Source: an uncultured beta proteobacterium
GTDB taxonomy: Bacteria > Pseudomonadota > Gammaproteobacteria > Burkholderiales > Burkholderiaceae
Assembly: GCA_903845455.1 (NCBI GenBank)
Contig: CAIMXN010000032.1
Span: 1 to 18,202, forward strand
Reading direction: 5' to 3'
DNA: 18,202 nt
The notes beneath the pieces were generated by a model. That model ran no database searches, was not told the origin of the DNA, and worked only from the letters and a program-made list of their open reading frames with translations. Numbering within the stretch: the stretch's first letter is position 1; every line of letters starts with the position of its first letter. The position numbers and the translations under genes were made by a program. Positions 1 to 7,445 of this stretch are shown piece after piece.

Positions 1-92
1 AAAATATAAGGGGCCATTCTTGGGGACCAGAAACGGGTTTGGTGACCAAAATGGCAACCGGCTTCCAGCATTTGACGCATAGTTACTGACAT
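1..92 (-). CDS. rpsB: Small-subunit ribosomal protein S2, N-terminal fragment (cut by window edge)
   Basis: The reverse strand from 92 down to 1 encodes 30 full codons beginning MSVTMRQMLEAGCHFGHQTR and continuing FWSPRMAPYI. This is the conserved S2 amino terminus (the M-x-x-M-L-x-A-G-x-H-F-G-H-Q-T-R block). The rest lies outside the window. A strong Shine-Dalgarno (TAGGAG, 98-103) sits 5 nt upstream of the ATG and fixes the start. S2 is assembled late into the 30S subunit and binds S1. The gene is divergent from map, as in many proteobacteria, and is usually followed by tsf; that cannot be seen here. Identity is nearly certain from the sequence alone. Confidence 0.96.
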   Translation of the reverse strand, partial: MSVTMRQMLEAGCHFGHQTRFWSPRMAPYI

Positions 93-122
93 AACTTCTC
101 CTAAGGGTTGTGTTCTAAAGTT

Positions 123-152
123 GGGTCCTAGCTGCACTAAACAGTGCCACCC
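123..152 (-). promoter_or_regulatory. Stem-loop in the rpsB mRNA leader, possible S2 autoregulatory element
   Basis: Between the rpsB promoter and its start is a leader of about 100 nt. It contains a two-part hairpin: an inner perfect stem GCACT/AGTGC (134-138 with 143-147, 4-nt loop) and an outer GGGT/ACCC pairing (123-126 with 149-152). In E. coli, S2 represses rpsB-tsf through the 5' leader. Proposing this hairpin as the equivalent site is an inference from position and structure only. Confidence 0.4.
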
Positions 153-201
153 CGGAAGGCCTAACTCGCGATTTCAAGTCCAAAATAGACCTGAGAGCGA
201 A

Positions 202-231
202 ATTATAGCTTAAATATCAAACACCTAGCAA
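202..231 (-). promoter_or_regulatory. Sigma-70-type promoter for rpsB
   Basis: Reading the minus strand, a consensus -10 box TATAAT (202-207) is preceded after 18 bp by TTGCTA (226-231, four of six matches to TTGACA). The predicted start of transcription is near 195, giving a leader of about 100 nt. A perfect -10 box correctly placed for a highly expressed ribosomal protein gene makes this likely. Confidence 0.6.
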
Positions 232-287
232 CTAGACCCCACACCATAAGCCCTCATATTTCACTTAAAGCTTTCATTAGAATAAAC

Positions 288-312
288 AATATGCCTAAAA
301 ATTAGGCATATT
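288..312. repeat. Perfect 11-bp-arm inverted repeat upstream of map
   Basis: The arms AATATGCCTAA (288-298) and TTAGGCATATT (302-312) are exact reverse complements separated by AAA. The element ends 39 nt before the map ATG, within the rpsB-map divergent spacer. No T-run follows on either strand, so it is not a typical intrinsic terminator. It could be a protein-binding dyad or, if transcribed, a hairpin in the map leader. I could not identify a convincing map promoter around it. Confidence 0.8.
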
Positions 313-351
313 CAATCAGATAAGATTTGCCAAGTCGTTGATAATCAAGGC

Positions 352-1188
352 ATGAATAGTGTATTTACCGCAGAAAAAGACATCCAAGGGATGCGCGAAG
401 CTGGCCGCTTAGCCAGTGAAGTTCTTGACCATGTAACGCCACATGTGAAGCCCGGGGTGAGTACGGGCGAATTAGATCGAATTTGCCATGATTACATGCT
501 GAATGTCCAAAAGACCATTCCTGCCCCATTGAACTATCAGCCGCCTGGCTACCCACCCTACCCCGCTTCGATTTGTACATCAGTGAATGATGTGATTTGT
601 CACGGTATTCCTGGAGAAAAACTTCTGAAGGTCGGCGATGTGGTCAATCTCGACATTACTGTGATTACGTCTGATGGTTATTACGGCGATACCAGTCGCA
701 TGTTTATGGTTGGCGAGGTCTCAGTCATGGCAAAACGCCTTACGCAAATTACTTTTGAATGTCTCTGGCTTGGCATTGCCCAAGTTAAACCTGGTGCAAC
801 TTTAGGTGATATTGGTCATGTGATTCAAACGCATGCTGAAAAAGCAGGTTATTCCATTGTGCGTGAATACTGCGGCCATGGCATTGGTAAAGTATTTCAT
901 CAAGATCCCCAAGTTCTGCATTACGGACGCCCTGGTACGGGTCAAAAGTTAGAGATTGGCATGACCTTCACGATTGAACCCATGATTAATGCGGGCCGTC
1001 GTGACATTCGCACTATGCCAGATCAGTGGACAGTGAAAACAAAAGATCGCAGCCTTTCTGCGCAATGGGAGCACACGCTCTTAGTTACTGCTACTGGGGT
1101 AGAAGTCCTCACTTGGTCTGAAGGTAGTAACCCACCACCTGATTGCGTTCAAGCCCTAGCATTTAGACCTACTCTCGCAAGCATTTGA
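352..1188 (+). CDS. map: Type I methionine aminopeptidase
   Basis: Removes the initiator methionine from nascent proteins in the cytosol, as a two-metal enzyme of the M24 family. All expected ligands are visible: D101 (in NLDIT), D113 (in GDTSR), H176 (in CGHGIG), E209 (in TIEPM) and E240 (in WEHT), with the substrate-binding H84 in CHGIP. At 278 aa it is slightly longer than the E. coli enzyme (264), mainly through a Pro/Tyr-rich loop at residues 57-71 that I recognise as typical of Burkholderiaceae, and a short tail. The ATG at 352 is the only standard start after the upstream in-frame stop at 283-285; the AAGG at 347-350 is too close to be a good Shine-Dalgarno, so initiation may be weak or helped by RNA structure. 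glnD follows after 4 nt, implying one transcript. Confidence 0.97.
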   Translation: MNSVFTAEKDIQGMREAGRLASEVLDHVTPHVKPGVSTGELDRICHDYMLNVQKTIPAPLNYQPPGYPPYPASICTSVNDVICHGIPGEKLLKVGDVVNLDITVITSDGYYGDTSRMFMVGEVSVMAKRLTQITFECLWLGIAQVKPGATLGDIGHVIQTHAEKAGYSIVREYCGHGIGKVFHQDPQVLHYGRPGTGQKLEIGMTFTIEPMINAGRRDIRTMPDQWTVKTKDRSLSAQWEHTLLVTATGVEVLTWSEGSNPPPDCVQALAFRPTLASI

Positions 1189-1192
1189 GAAG

Positions 1193-3796
1193 ATGTCTAA
1201 GGTAGCGCAGCCCTTGTTACAAATGACTGATATAAAGAGCTTGCGCGCTGCTCGTGAAATTGCTTATGCAGAATTTCGAGAGCATCAAGCAGTAACAAAA
1301 CTGACTAAGCAACTCTGCAAATTAAGTGATCAACTCCTCATGAGTTTGTGGAGTTCATGCGACTTAAATAATGAAGCAGCACTAGTTGCAGTTGGCGGCT
1401 TCGGTAGGGGAGCATTATTCCCATACTCTGATATTGATATCTTGATCCTTTTGCCGGATAACCAGAAGCTAGTTGCAGAAGTCCTCTCAAGCAAGATTGA
1501 GAAATTCGTTGCGCATTGCTGGGATACTGGTTTAGAAATCGGCTCCTCCGTTAGAACGGTTGCAGAATGCATTAGTGAGGCGGAACAAGATATTACTGTG
1601 CGCACATCATTGCTTGAGGCTCGTTTAATTGGTGGAAAAAAAATACTCTTTATAGAATTCGCAAAAGCATTTGGAGATTCTCTCGATCCAAAAACATTTT
1701 TTCAAGCTAAGCTGGCTGAGCAAATTCAAAGGCACTACAAATATCAAGATACGCCCTACTCTCTAGAGCCCAACTGCAAAGAAAGTCCAGGTGGTTTGCG
1801 CGATCTCCAAGTCATTTCTTGGGTCAGTAAAGCTGCACTACTTGGCAATACTTTTAAAGACTTACATCAAGCGGGATTACTCACCCAGCGAGAGCTTACT
1901 GAGCTCAATCGTAACCAGAAATTCCTAGAAACCCTGCGCGCTAATTTGCACTTACTCGCTGGTCGCAGACAAGACGTCTTAGCATTTGACTTACAAGCGC
2001 CATTAGCCAAAGTCATGGGCATCACTGAAGAATCTTCTCGCCTTGCAAGCGAAGCAATTATGCGGCGCTACTACTGGGCTGCGAAAGCAGTGACCCAGTT
2101 AAATGATGTACTTTTACAGAACATTGAAGCCCTGCTCTTTTCTCAAGAATCTAAAACGATTCGTCCCATTCCTGGCGAGGGCAATGAATTCTTTATTGAG
2201 CGCCAGGGGGTTCTGGATATCACTGACCCGCAGCTATACCAAAAGCATCCTGAACAGATTCTGAGAACATTCCTAGCGCTTACCCAAACTTCCAACGTCA
2301 AGAGTCTCTCTGCCACTATCTTTAGGGCTCTCTACAACGCACGACAGACTATGGACAGTAAGTGGCGGGCCGATCCAGTCAATCGCGCGCTCTTTATAGA
2401 GTTATTGAAGCAGCCGGAAGGCGTGAGTCGTGCTTTCCATTTAATGAACCGCACGAGCGTTCTAGGTCGTTACTTGCCAGCATTTAGAAAAATTGTGGGT
2501 CAGATGCAGCATGATTTGTTCCATGTATACACAGTTGATCAACATATTTTGATGGTGCTACGCAATGTTCGACGTTTTATGGTCGTTGAACACACCCATG
2601 AATTCCCCTTTTGCAGCAGCCTGATTGCCCATTTTGAAAAACCTTGGCTGCTAGTGATTGCTGCTCTCTTTCACGATATTGCTAAAGGTCGTGGTGGGGA
2701 TCATTCTGTTCTCGGTAAAGCAGATGCCCGCAAATTTGCTAAAGAGCATGGGCTTGATAAAACCGATACTGAATTATTAGTATGGCTGGTATCTGAACAT
2801 CTCAATATGAGCCAAGTAGCTCAAAAACAAGATCTCACCGACCCAGATGTCATCCAAGCTTTTGCTAAAAAAGTGGGGGATGAACGACACCTCACCGCGC
2901 TGTATCTTTTAACCGTCGCAGATGTGCGTGGCACTAGCCCTAAAGTTTGGAACGCCTGGAAGGGCAAACTCTTAGAAGACCTGTATCGCTTAACCTTACG
3001 CGTCTTAGGTGGGGCAAAACCAGACGCCTCCTCAGAACTTGCCCAGCACCAAGAAGAGTCCCGCATTAAGCTCCGCCTTTATGGCATAGAAGATAAGAAC
3101 TATGAACATCTATGGAAGCAATTGGATGTTGCCTTCTTCCTCAGACAAGATCCCGCTGATATTGCCTGGTTAACGCGCCATCTCTTTAATAAAGTCGATA
3201 GCGAAACTCCGGTTGTCAGGGCGCGCCTTTCCCCTGTTGGAGAGGGTCTGCAAATCGCAGTGTATGTCAAAGACCAAGAAGACTTATTTGCTCGTATTTG
3301 CGCATATTTTGAGCGCCATGGCTTTTCGATTTGGGATGCTCGGATTCACACTACACGCCATGGATATGCCTTAGACACCTTCCAAATCTCAGGAAGCAAT
3401 TTAGTAGACGAAGGTGGTAGCTATCGTGACCTTATTCAATTGGTTGAATATGAGCTAACAGCAGCCCTACAAAGTAGTGATGCCTTACCTAACCCAAGCA
3501 TGGGACGTCTTTCCAGGCAATCCCGTAGTTTTCCCATTCAAGCTAGGGTGCACATTGTTCCCGATGAACGCGGTCAGTACTATGCTCTCTCCTTATCAGC
3601 TAGCGATCGCACTGGATTGCTCTATGCAATTTCTAGGGTATTAGCAAAGCATCAAGTCTCTTTACATACAGCCAGAATTAATACTCTAGGTGAGCGCGTC
3701 GAAGACGTATTGCTATTAGATGCAGCGAACTTGAGTAAGAATCCAAAGCTGCAAATCCAGCTAGAAACTGAATTACTAGAAGTTCTGGGAACCTAA
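1193..3796 (+). CDS. glnD: Bifunctional PII uridylyltransferase / uridylyl-removing enzyme
   Basis: The glutamine sensor of the nitrogen cascade. When glutamine is low it uridylylates PII proteins (GlnB/GlnK); when glutamine is high it removes UMP. The domains appear in the expected order: a nucleotidyltransferase with GGFGRG and SDID at 68-82 (metal-binding D80 and D82), a helical linker, an HD phosphohydrolase domain (H451, then H494-D495 in FHDIAKGRGGDHS), and two C-terminal ACT domains for glutamine binding (about 686-760 and 797-867). Its 867 aa match the usual family length of 850-900. The ATG lies 4 nt after the map stop, so translation is probably coupled. The last 21 bp overlap the convergent Nudix gene. 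No residue looks missing and both activities should be intact. Confidence 0.97.
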   Translation: MSKVAQPLLQMTDIKSLRAAREIAYAEFREHQAVTKLTKQLCKLSDQLLMSLWSSCDLNNEAALVAVGGFGRGALFPYSDIDILILLPDNQKLVAEVLSSKIEKFVAHCWDTGLEIGSSVRTVAECISEAEQDITVRTSLLEARLIGGKKILFIEFAKAFGDSLDPKTFFQAKLAEQIQRHYKYQDTPYSLEPNCKESPGGLRDLQVISWVSKAALLGNTFKDLHQAGLLTQRELTELNRNQKFLETLRANLHLLAGRRQDVLAFDLQAPLAKVMGITEESSRLASEAIMRRYYWAAKAVTQLNDVLLQNIEALLFSQESKTIRPIPGEGNEFFIERQGVLDITDPQLYQKHPEQILRTFLALTQTSNVKSLSATIFRALYNARQTMDSKWRADPVNRALFIELLKQPEGVSRAFHLMNRTSVLGRYLPAFRKIVGQMQHDLFHVYTVDQHILMVLRNVRRFMVVEHTHEFPFCSSLIAHFEKPWLLVIAALFHDIAKGRGGDHSVLGKADARKFAKEHGLDKTDTELLVWLVSEHLNMSQVAQKQDLTDPDVIQAFAKKVGDERHLTALYLLTVADVRGTSPKVWNAWKGKLLEDLYRLTLRVLGGAKPDASSELAQHQEESRIKLRLYGIEDKNYEHLWKQLDVAFFLRQDPADIAWLTRHLFNKVDSETPVVRARLSPVGEGLQIAVYVKDQEDLFARICAYFERHGFSIWDARIHTTRHGYALDTFQISGSNLVDEGGSYRDLIQLVEYELTAALQSSDALPNPSMGRLSRQSRSFPIQARVHIVPDERGQYYALSLSASDRTGLLYAISRVLAKHQVSLHTARINTLGERVEDVLLLDAANLSKNPKLQIQLETELLEVLGT

Positions 3797-4273
3797 GTTC
3801 TTCAGTGTGCGCAAAATGCGCTCACTCTGTATTTGATCAAGCGCAAACCAATCACATTTAATATCCTCAGTGGCTCTAGACTCGCCCTTGACGACCAAGC
3901 GATATAAGAGGTCAATATGTAAATGAATTCCCTCACCCTTTTTAGGATTAGCGGGGATTTCATGTACATCGATATCAATGGGGTCTGGAAAAGCAGGATC
4001 AGCCATACAAATAAAACCCGTTTCCTCATAAACCTCACGAATGGCTGCCTCAATAGGTAACTCACCTTCATCAATATGACCTCCAGGCTGAAACCAGGTC
4101 TTGATAAATGGATGAAATATCAATAGCACCTTGCCATCACGGATTACCAAACCGCTGGCAGTGATGTGGCCTAGGGCATTACAGCGACTACTAAAATTGT
4201 CTGATGCAAGAATTTTATTTACTAGGTTTTTATGAGGGGATATCTCAATTGCCTTATGAATTTTATGAATCAT
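3776..4273 (-). CDS. Nudix (NTP-PPase-like) hydrolase of unknown substrate
   Basis: A 165-aa Nudix domain protein. The signature GX5EX7REUXEEXGU is complete at residues 65-87: G65, E71, R79, E80, E83, E84 and G86 are all present, so metal-dependent pyrophosphohydrolase activity is expected. About 38 residues precede the first core strand. The substrate (oxidised nucleotide, sugar nucleotide or other nucleoside diphosphate derivative) cannot be told from sequence. It lies 73 nt downstream of ligA on the same strand and could be a distal member of smc-zipA-ligA or have its own promoter in the AT-rich spacer 4274-4346. No Shine-Dalgarno is evident before the ATG at 4273. Its final codons run antisense into the end of glnD, overlapping by 21 bp. 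Confidence 0.88.
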   Translation of the reverse strand: MIHKIHKAIEISPHKNLVNKILASDNFSSRCNALGHITASGLVIRDGKVLLIFHPFIKTWFQPGGHIDEGELPIEAAIREVYEETGFICMADPAFPDPIDIDVHEIPANPKKGEGIHLHIDLLYRLVVKGESRATEDIKCDWFALDQIQSERILRTLKNLGSQNF

Positions 4274-4346
4274 AAAGATAGCTAAAAATGAATAATCTAA
4301 ATCAAAAGAAAGATATTCACCAGCTGATATTGCTGTAAGAATTGCC

Positions 4347-6362
4347 CTACTTCAATAGCTCCAGCATGGCTGCTTCATCGATAACAGCAATACCCAACTC
4401 TTCAGCTTTAGTGAGTTTGCTACCGGCGTCTGAGCCAGCAACAACATAGTCTGTTTTCTTAGAGACCGAACCGGCAACCTTGGCACCAGCCTTTTCTAAT
4501 AAATCTTTTGCTTCATCCCGGGTCATCGTTGGAAAGGTGCCTGTCAGCACAAACGTTTTTCCTGCCACTGCAGCACTAATGATCTTTTCTTCGACCGATA
4601 ACTGCATACCAGCAGCCAAGATTTGTTCAATCACTTCGCGGTTATGGGCTTCCTCCATAAAACTGACTATCGAGTCTGCTACTACGGGACCAACATCCTT
4701 CACCGTTAAGAGATCTTCCAGCGTGGCATCCATCAAAGCATGCATGGATTGGTAATGATTAGCTAAATCCTTCGCAGTAGTCTCGCCTACATGACGAATA
4801 CCCAAGGCAAAAATAAATCTGGCAAGACTAGTATTGCGGGACTTGTTAATAGCCTGAATCAGGTTATCGGCAGATTTATCACCCATACGCTCTAGATTGG
4901 CGAGAGCTGTAAAGCCTAGATGGTAAAGATCAGCTGGCGTTCTGACTAAATTGAGATCGACCAATTGATCTACGATCTTTTCACCTAAACCTTCAATATC
5001 CAATGCCCTTCTATGAGCAAAATGAATCAGTGCCTGCTTGCGCTGAGCACCACAAAAGAGGCCTCCACTACAACGTGCTACCGCTTCATCAGCTAGGCGC
5101 TCGATATGAGAGTCGCATACTGGACAGCGAATAGGCATTGTGAATTCTGATGTGCCTACTGGTCTACGTTCTTTAATGACAGATACGACTTCTGGAATCA
5201 CGTCGCCGGCTCTTCTTACTGAGACTGTATCGCCAATGCGAACATCTTTACGCTTCACTTCATCTTCATTGTGCAAAGTCGCATTAGTGACTGTAACGCC
5301 ACCAACCTCAACTGGAGAAAGCCTTGCAACTGGGGTGATTGCACCTGTTCGACCTACCTGTACATCAATCCCTAATACCGTAGTCAAAGCTTCTTGCGCT
5401 GGATATTTATGCGCCAAGGCAAAGCGCGGAGCCCTAGAAACAAAACCTAGCTTAGCTTGCTCAGCAAAAGCATTGACTTTATAAACCACACCATCGATGT
5501 CATAAGGCAGCGAATCCCGCTTAGCGCCGATCTCGTTATAGAAGGTGAGAATTTCTTCTACTGACTTCAGAACTCGGCGCTCAGGGCACACTGGTAGCCC
5601 CAGCTCTACATAAGCATTGAGTAATTCTTCATGGGTTGCGGGCAACCAAGATTGAGGGTCTAGAGCTCCTAAGCCATACGCAAAGAAAGATAGCGGTCGC
5701 TTGGCAGTGATCTTAGAATCTAATTGACGCAGGCTACCTGCAGCGGCATTGCGTGGGTTGGCAAATTCCTTTTCACCAAGAACTGCAGCTTGTTGATTCA
5801 TTTTCTGAAAGTCTTTGAGATACATAAAGACTTCGCCGCGCACTTCCAATACTGCTGGAATATTTTTTCCTAATAGCTTTAGAGGAATCGCCCGAATGGT
5901 TTTAATGTTCGCTGTAACATCCTCCCCGCTAGCGCCATCACCACGGGTGGCAGCTCTTACTAGAGAGCCATTTTCATAGCGAAGTGAAATTGCTAAACCA
6001 TCAAATTTCAACTCACCTGCATAGTCAACATGATCTGTATGTAAACCCTCTCTACAACGACGATCAAATGCGATGAGCTCAGTATCTTCAAAGGCATTAT
6101 TGAGAGACAGCATTGGCACGGCATGCTGAACGGAATCGAACTCTTTAAGAGCAGCACCCCCTACGCGCTGGGAAAGGGATTCGGAGGTAACCCAATCTGG
6201 ATAAGCTGCTTCAATAGCGAGCATTTCTCGATATAGACGGTCATATTCAATATCAGGCAATAAAGGTGCATCAAGCACATAGTAGGCATGCTCTAAACGA
6301 GCTAGCTCTTCTTGCAAGAAAGCGTAGCGATCCGCTAAATTTTTCGGACTAGAGGGAGGCAA
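4347..6362 (-). CDS. ligA: NAD+-dependent DNA ligase
   Basis: Seals nicks in replication and repair using NAD+. The 671 aa equal the family norm. Visible parts: domain Ia with EYDRLYRE (39-46), the adenylation motif KFDG with catalytic K119, the OB fold, a four-cysteine zinc finger (C413, C416, C431, C437), helix-hairpin-helix repeats (about 450-585) and a C-terminal BRCT domain (about 598-671). The start is TTG at 6362: the Shine-Dalgarno AAGGAAG (6367-6373) lies 4 nt upstream and overlaps the zipA stop codon, while the next in-frame ATG (M47) would remove part of domain Ia. ZipA and LigA genes are also adjacent in E. coli. Termination of zipA and initiation of ligA are probably coupled. Confidence 0.97.
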   Translation of the reverse strand: MPPSSPKNLADRYAFLQEELARLEHAYYVLDAPLLPDIEYDRLYREMLAIEAAYPDWVTSESLSQRVGGAALKEFDSVQHAVPMLSLNNAFEDTELIAFDRRCREGLHTDHVDYAGELKFDGLAISLRYENGSLVRAATRGDGASGEDVTANIKTIRAIPLKLLGKNIPAVLEVRGEVFMYLKDFQKMNQQAAVLGEKEFANPRNAAAGSLRQLDSKITAKRPLSFFAYGLGALDPQSWLPATHEELLNAYVELGLPVCPERRVLKSVEEILTFYNEIGAKRDSLPYDIDGVVYKVNAFAEQAKLGFVSRAPRFALAHKYPAQEALTTVLGIDVQVGRTGAITPVARLSPVEVGGVTVTNATLHNEDEVKRKDVRIGDTVSVRRAGDVIPEVVSVIKERRPVGTSEFTMPIRCPVCDSHIERLADEAVARCSGGLFCGAQRKQALIHFAHRRALDIEGLGEKIVDQLVDLNLVRTPADLYHLGFTALANLERMGDKSADNLIQAINKSRNTSLARFIFALGIRHVGETTAKDLANHYQSMHALMDATLEDLLTVKDVGPVVADSIVSFMEEAHNREVIEQILAAGMQLSVEEKIISAAVAGKTFVLTGTFPTMTRDEAKDLLEKAGAKVAGSVSKKTDYVVAGSDAGSKLTKAEELGIAVIDEAAMLELLK

Positions 6363-6371
6363 AGCGCTTCC

Positions 6372-7445
6372 TTAGCTAAATAATCTACTGGCGGTAGAAG
6401 ATCCCGCAGGAACACCACTCTTATCAAGATTGGCGTACAAGACATCTAGATGCTGACGAATACTAATCACCGCAGCCCCTGTGAGATTAATGCCATTATC
6501 ATCAACTAGGCGCCCATGAGCGGATTGAGCAATTTCAACCCCCTCATCCAACATTCTCTCAAAGGGGCGTTGCTCTTGATCCACCAAAGGAACCTCCAAG
6601 AGCAAAGTCAGTTGAGTGACTGGAGCACTAGGATCTAAGTCGGTGCTATTAAAAAGCAATTGCTCATTACTAAAAAAATCAAACCTCCTGCCATTGCGAG
6701 CGAGCCTAAAACCTTTTTGTAGCATCAGAGCTTGCAGTGCTGCCCACGAGAGCTGCTCATCAAACAGTACATTAATACTTAACTGAATATCGCTCTCTGC
6801 AGCCATGGCGTCTAACTCTTTTGCACCCTCCAGCATCGTACTGACACTAGGCATATCAATTTGAGAGCCCAGGGTTTCAGCAAGCGCTTGCGCTTTGGAA
6901 CAAAAATCAGATAACTCTAGGACACCTATAGGACCAAGACGACTTGCTAATTGAATGGCCAATTGAAGTTCGGCATAAGAAGCATCTTCACGCAATACTT
7001 CCCAGTCTTCAGCGGCATCTATATCAGCATTCAATCCTTCACACATCCATTTTGCAGTAGCTTGCCCATCCAGATCAGACCACGCATTAATTTCATCCAG
7101 GATCTCAGCACCACTGATTGGTCCATCAAAACGCAAGGTAATCACGCAGTCAATGCGAGGATCAATGGCTTGCTTTTCAGCTGTTGCAATGGTTGGCATC
7201 AAAACATCTGAAAGACTAGGCTCTGTTCGAGACTGCGCATCTGCATCCGCAAAACCACTAAAACTAGGCTCACGAGCAGAACGCTCATTCAAGGGAAAAC
7301 TACTTACCTCCCTTGCCTTGCGGCGAGCACGCGCAAATCGCAAGTTTAAAATGGCAACTACTATCAGAATCAGCAGGCCAATCGCGGCAAGCGCCATTTG
7401 CAAATCAGACAAATCCAGGACTGTCATGAGTTGCTGTAGAGACAC
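6372..7445 (-). CDS. zipA: ZipA-family FtsZ-binding cell division protein, apparently with a duplicated C-terminal fold
   Basis: An inner-membrane anchor for the FtsZ ring. The 357-aa protein has one N-terminal membrane segment (about 17-37) followed by a basic stop-transfer stretch (RFARARRKAR), a linker (about 47-96), and a ZipA C-terminal FtsZ-binding domain (about 219-337). Residues about 97-215 show the same order and spacing of strand and helix blocks as 219-337, suggesting a tandem copy. The start is GTG at 7445, directly abutting the smc stop; GGAGG (7454-7458) lies 8 nt upstream inside the smc coding region, strongly supporting this start over the ATG at codon 7. Its place between smc and ligA matches ZipA genes elsewhere. 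The family call is firm; binding to FtsZ is inferred. Confidence 0.88.
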   Translation of the reverse strand: MSLQQLMTVLDLSDLQMALAAIGLLILIVVAILNLRFARARRKAREVSSFPLNERSAREPSFSGFADADAQSRTEPSLSDVLMPTIATAEKQAIDPRIDCVITLRFDGPISGAEILDEINAWSDLDGQATAKWMCEGLNADIDAAEDWEVLREDASYAELQLAIQLASRLGPIGVLELSDFCSKAQALAETLGSQIDMPSVSTMLEGAKELDAMAAESDIQLSINVLFDEQLSWAALQALMLQKGFRLARNGRRFDFFSNEQLLFNSTDLDPSAPVTQLTLLLEVPLVDQEQRPFERMLDEGVEIAQSAHGRLVDDNGINLTGAAVISIRQHLDVLYANLDKSGVPAGSSTASRLFS

